Below, one piece after another: positions 5,221 to 6,669 of a DNA stretch of 6,669 bases (the stretch's first letter is position 1; every line of letters starts with the position of its first letter). Origin of the DNA: Candidatus Dormiibacterota bacterium (GTDB taxonomy: Bacteria > Chloroflexota > Dormibacteria > Aeolococcales > Bog-877). Position numbers and translations under genes: made by a program. The notes under the pieces were generated by a model. That model saw only the letters and a list, made by a program, of their open reading frames with translations. It was not told the origin of the DNA and searched no databases. The DNA lies in contig PLDE01000302.1 in assembly GCA_003135035.1 (NCBI GenBank), positions 1 through 6,669 on the forward strand. The letters are read 5' to 3'.

Positions 5221-5258
5221 AGAAGGGTCCAACCTACCCAGACACTGCGGACCCTTCT
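5221..5258 (-). promoter_or_regulatory. 10-bp perfect inverted repeat in the capsid leader (stem-loop or terminator)
   Basis: AGAAGGGTCC at 5221-5230 and GGACCCTTCT at 5249-5258 are exact reverse complements around an 18-base loop. Read on the minus strand, the stem ends in CTTCTTTA, a short T-rich tail, so it might act as a weak terminator after the ATPase gene. Because the predicted transcription start lies at about 5260, it would also be the 5'-terminal stem-loop of the capsid message. Such structures are known to protect mRNA from decay. Which role it has cannot be decided from sequence. Confidence 0.6.
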
Positions 5259-5266
5259 GGCGACGG

Positions 5267-5295
5267 ACTATAGGACAAGTCGGGAGCGCCCGCAA
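5267..5295 (-). promoter_or_regulatory. Predicted sigma70-type promoter for the capsid transcript
   Basis: On the minus strand TTGCGG (5295-5290) and TATAGT (5272-5267) are separated by exactly 17 bases, the ideal spacing. The -10 element matches five of six consensus positions (TATAAT), the -35 three of six. Transcription would begin near 5260, just before the 10-bp stem-loop, and give a leader of roughly 80 bases before the GTG at 5181. This is the only intergenic gap of such length in the gene cluster, and it precedes the gene that needs the highest expression. No experimental support. Confidence 0.55.
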
Positions 5296-5304
5296 CGAAT
5301 GGCG

Positions 5305-6108
5305 TCAGACCCGCGATGTTCCACGTGAAACATTCCCGCCCGTGGGGACCTTCTCGGGTTCCCGCGGCAGGGTCAGCACCATCGGCCGCCGCGGGTTGTT
5401 GGGCACGATCAGCCAGGAGTAGTCCTGCTTGGCCAGGCCGTTCACCGCTCCCCGGATCTCGTACTTGGGCCGCCCGACGATCTCTGCCAGCCGGTTGATG
5501 GTATCCACGTCCAATGTGAGCCCAAGAAATATCCAACTGGCCATCTGGTAGGCGGCTCGGGGCACATCGGCCGGGCGTTGGAAGAGGGAGACCACCGACA
5601 CGCCGCGGGTGCGCGCACTGATTAGCAGGTTGTCGATGGCGTCGGCCTGCCCCATCTTGTCGGCTGCGATCTGCAGCTCGTCGATGGCGACGGTCCAGCC
5701 CCGGTCGTCGAAGGCCCCTTCCAACGCCTGGGCCTGAACGGCGGCGAGGGCCGGGCGCTCAGCCAGCCGGTTGATCTTCGGTCCGACCAGATATTTGACC
5801 GGCTTCTTGTCGGCCATGCGGTCGTACGCCTTGCCCGGTGGGGGCCAGTGCCCGAGCCGCGGGAACCCGCACTTGCCCAGGGTCTCGTCCCCGCCCTTGG
5901 GATCGAAGGCCAGGACGTAGGTGCGCAGGTCGAGCAGCGTGACCAGGACCGTGGACTTGCCCTGCCCTGTCGGGGCGATGATCGCAATGTGCTGGCCGGG
6001 CTTCCATTCCTTCTTGAATTCGTCCAGGAAGGTGTCCCAGGATTTTCCTCGGATGTCAGGGACCGGCATCGTCCCATTCGCCACGCATGTCGAGCACCTC
6101 ACATTCAT
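5305..6108 (-). CDS. Genome-packaging ATPase (FtsK/HerA, P9/A32-like)
   Basis: ATP-driven motor that translocates the viral genome through a special vertex into the preformed capsid. The protein has 267 residues, with the whole ATPase fold in about residues 35-245. Walker A is APTGQGKST (45-53) after a hydrophobic strand. Walker B is WTVAIDELQ (138-146), with the Asp-Glu pair. SARTRGVS (164-171) holds candidate arginine-finger residues, and SVVSLFQRP (171-179) provides the polar Gln typical of FtsK/HerA ATPases. PRD1 P9 is similar in size. ATG at 6108 has GAAGAG (6113-6118) four bases upstream, giving a 53-base overlap with the preceding gene. ATG at 6069 is an alternative that would drop a CSTC motif and leave a 14-base overlap. 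The last codons carry a parS site. Position next to the capsid gene is classic for double-jelly-roll viruses. Confidence 0.9.
   Translation of the reverse strand: MNVRCSTCVANGTMPVPDIRGKSWDTFLDEFKKEWKPGQHIAIIAPTGQGKSTVLVTLLDLRTYVLAFDPKGGDETLGKCGFPRLGHWPPPGKAYDRMADKKPVKYLVGPKINRLAERPALAAVQAQALEGAFDDRGWTVAIDELQIAADKMGQADAIDNLLISARTRGVSVVSLFQRPADVPRAAYQMASWIFLGLTLDVDTINRLAEIVGRPKYEIRGAVNGLAKQDYSWLIVPNNPRRPMVLTLPREPEKVPTGGNVSRGTSRV
5317..5332. promoter_or_regulatory. parS: parS-type ParB binding site TGTTCCACGTGAAACA
   Basis: The 16 bases fit the chromosomal parS consensus TGTTNCACGTGAAACA at every position. The site is palindromic around CACGTG with a single asymmetric pair. ParB-family proteins bind this site, load as CTP clamps and spread onto flanking DNA; ParA then segregates the locus. 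It lies within the last codons of the ATPase gene (Asn-Val-Ser-Arg-Gly-Thr) and 21 bases from the -35 of the predicted capsid promoter. No parA or parB gene is in the window, so any ParB would come from the host or from elsewhere on the element. A chance match of this length is very unlikely; binding itself is untested. Confidence 0.82.
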
Positions 6109-6322
6109 ACAACTCTTCGTAGTAGTCGTCCCACTCCATGCCTGACTTCTTGAAGTCCTCGTCGATCAGGCAATTATCAGTTGCTGCCTGCTCTCGCAGC
6201 TTGGCCAGCGCCCGCTTTCGTTTAAGCGGGACTCGGGATGGCTTGCTCGGAACCGGGCCCCGATCGATGTATTCGTGGCAATCGACGCAGCGGAGGCACC
6301 ATCGGACGTGACGACCCAGCAC
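6056..6322 (-). CDS. Small Cys-rich (possible zinc-binding) protein, at least 88 aa
   Basis: From the GTG at 6322 (AGG about six bases upstream) the product has 88 residues. It opens with RHVRWCLRCVDCHEYID, where Cys9, Cys12, Cys15 and His16 could hold a metal. A strongly basic stretch follows (PLKRKRALAKLRE, 32-44), then a very acidic, aromatic C-terminus (MEWDDYYEELYECEVLDM). No membrane segment. I do not recognise the family; a zinc-binding nucleic-acid or assembly protein is a guess. The frame stays open and sensible upstream to about 6499, adding a C-x-H that could complete a four-ligand zinc site, but offers no ATG, GTG or TTG start, so the true N-terminus is uncertain. Its end overlaps the ATPase start by 53 bases. 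Confidence 0.65.
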   Translation of the reverse strand: MLGRHVRWCLRCVDCHEYIDRGPVPSKPSRVPLKRKRALAKLREQAATDNCLIDEDFKKSGMEWDDYYEELYECEVLDMRGEWDDAGP

Positions 6323-6495
6323 CCCGGGCCTAACACGCCGATAGTACGAGCGGACGATGAAGCTGTGGTCACAAAGAGCAGCCCTTCCAAGGTAGCTGGG
6401 AGGCCGCCGTAGATCGGTGGAAAACCAGCCGACTGGACCCAGGTCGATTATTAAGCCGTCGGCGGGTTTAGGCCGCTGCCGCTTGCGGAAGATGG
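6323..6495. other. 173-base stretch without an assigned gene
   Basis: Between the stop at 6496 and the GTG at 6322 no gene with an accepted start is seen. The minus-strand frame of the Cys-rich protein is open through all of it and contains GRAALCDHSFIVRSYYRR. An A/T-rich TTAATAAT (6454-6447 on the minus strand) resembles a -10 element but has no convincing -35. No strong hairpin or T-run terminator is visible. It may be the unrecognised 5' part of the Cys-rich gene, or a leader. Confidence 0.5.
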
Positions 6496-6669
6496 CTACT
6501 CCGTCGAAAGCACAGCGGTGGTCGCCTGGTCCGGTGGGGGCGTCGAGGCGGCGACCGCGATCGGGGACGGCTGGACGAACGCCGTCACGCCGTCGTTGTC
6601 GAGCAGCGGGGCACCCGACACGTTGGCGACGGTGGCCGACAGGTTGAAGGCGTCGGTTCCGGTGATCGG
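6496..6669 (-). CDS. Unrecognised protein, C-terminal part (cut by window edge)
   Basis: The minus-strand frame entering at 6669 is open for 57 codons and ends in TAG at 6496-6498. It reads PITGTDAFNLSATVANVSGA, continues through PLLDNDGVTAFVQPSPIAVA and ends in a Pro/Ala/Thr-rich tail closing TTAVLSTE. Codon use has the G/C-rich third positions of its neighbours, and the competing frames are Arg/Pro-rich shadows, so this is the real frame. The alternating hydrophobic/polar pattern suggests beta structure, and the loose Pro/Thr tail suggests a structural protein. In PRD1 the genes before ATPase P9 include vertex, spike and packaging-efficiency proteins, so a minor virion protein is plausible. 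The start lies outside the window. Confidence 0.7.
   Translation of the reverse strand, partial: PITGTDAFNLSATVANVSGAPLLDNDGVTAFVQPSPIAVAASTPPPDQATTAVLSTE

Noticed and set aside
4946..5422. Plus-strand open frame of about 158 codons
   Set aside because: Runs antisense across capsid start, leader and ATPase end, so it would overlay the promoter and hairpins; composition looks non-coding.
5316..5498. Plus-strand frame beginning MFHVKHS
   Set aside because: The FHVKH start is simply the translation of the parS sequence; the rest is antisense to the ATPase.
6447..6454. A/T-rich TTAATAAT as a promoter -10 on the minus strand
   Set aside because: No recognisable -35 at 16 to 18 bases; kept only as a note in the unassigned stretch.
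6455..6463. GCCGTCGGC mini-palindrome as terminator
   Set aside because: Only a 3-bp stem with no T-run; too weak.
1..6669. tRNA genes, CRISPR array, insertion sequence or attachment site
   Set aside because: No cloverleaf-like sequence, regularly spaced repeats, transposase or terminal repeats seen on either strand.

Overview
The window is GC-rich and packed with genes, all read from the minus strand (right to left). Starts are GTG about as often as ATG, and most genes abut or overlap by 1 to 4 bases. Together with strong Shine-Dalgarno sequences this points to a virus or episome of a high-GC bacterium, most likely an actinobacterium. Two genes identify the element. One is a roughly 267-residue FtsK/HerA-type packaging ATPase with Walker A, Walker B and a downstream Gln motif. 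The other is a roughly 377-residue protein with the strand pattern and local signatures of a PRD1 P3-like double-jelly-roll major capsid protein. A swarm of tiny membrane proteins and the start of a lysozyme-like transglycosylase complete the picture of the structural/late operon of a tailless, membrane-containing, tectivirus-like phage (Tectiliviricetes-type). Neither end of the genome and no replication gene is in view.

Layout in transcription order: 6669-6496, C-terminus of an unrecognised protein; 6495-6323, no gene with a normal start but an intriguing open frame; 6322-6056, small Cys-rich protein; 6108-5305, packaging ATPase, with a perfect parS-type site in its last codons (5317-5332); 5304-5182, the longest intergenic gap that carries control signals (promoter, 10-bp stem-loop, second hairpin holding the ribosome-binding site); 5181-5023, 52-residue membrane protein in the position of PRD1 P20; 5026-3893, major capsid protein; 3896-2177, ten small genes, most encoding one- or two-pass membrane proteins, including 33- and 24-residue microproteins; 2177-501, four soluble or anchored proteins of unknown function, one with a G/S/T/P stalk; 464-138, multi-pass membrane protein (holin-like or virion membrane); 134-1, start of the transglycosylase-like enzyme, cut by the window edge.

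The working model is an ATPase plus membrane vertex proteins for packaging, a double-jelly-roll shell over an internal membrane filled with the small proteins, and a murein-cutting enzyme for entry. ATPase, small TM protein, capsid protein, then many small membrane proteins and a transglycosylase is also the PRD1 order as I remember it. The most unusual feature is the host-type ParB binding site next to the capsid promoter. It suggests that the element uses the host segregation protein for episomal maintenance, for silencing of the late promoter, or both.
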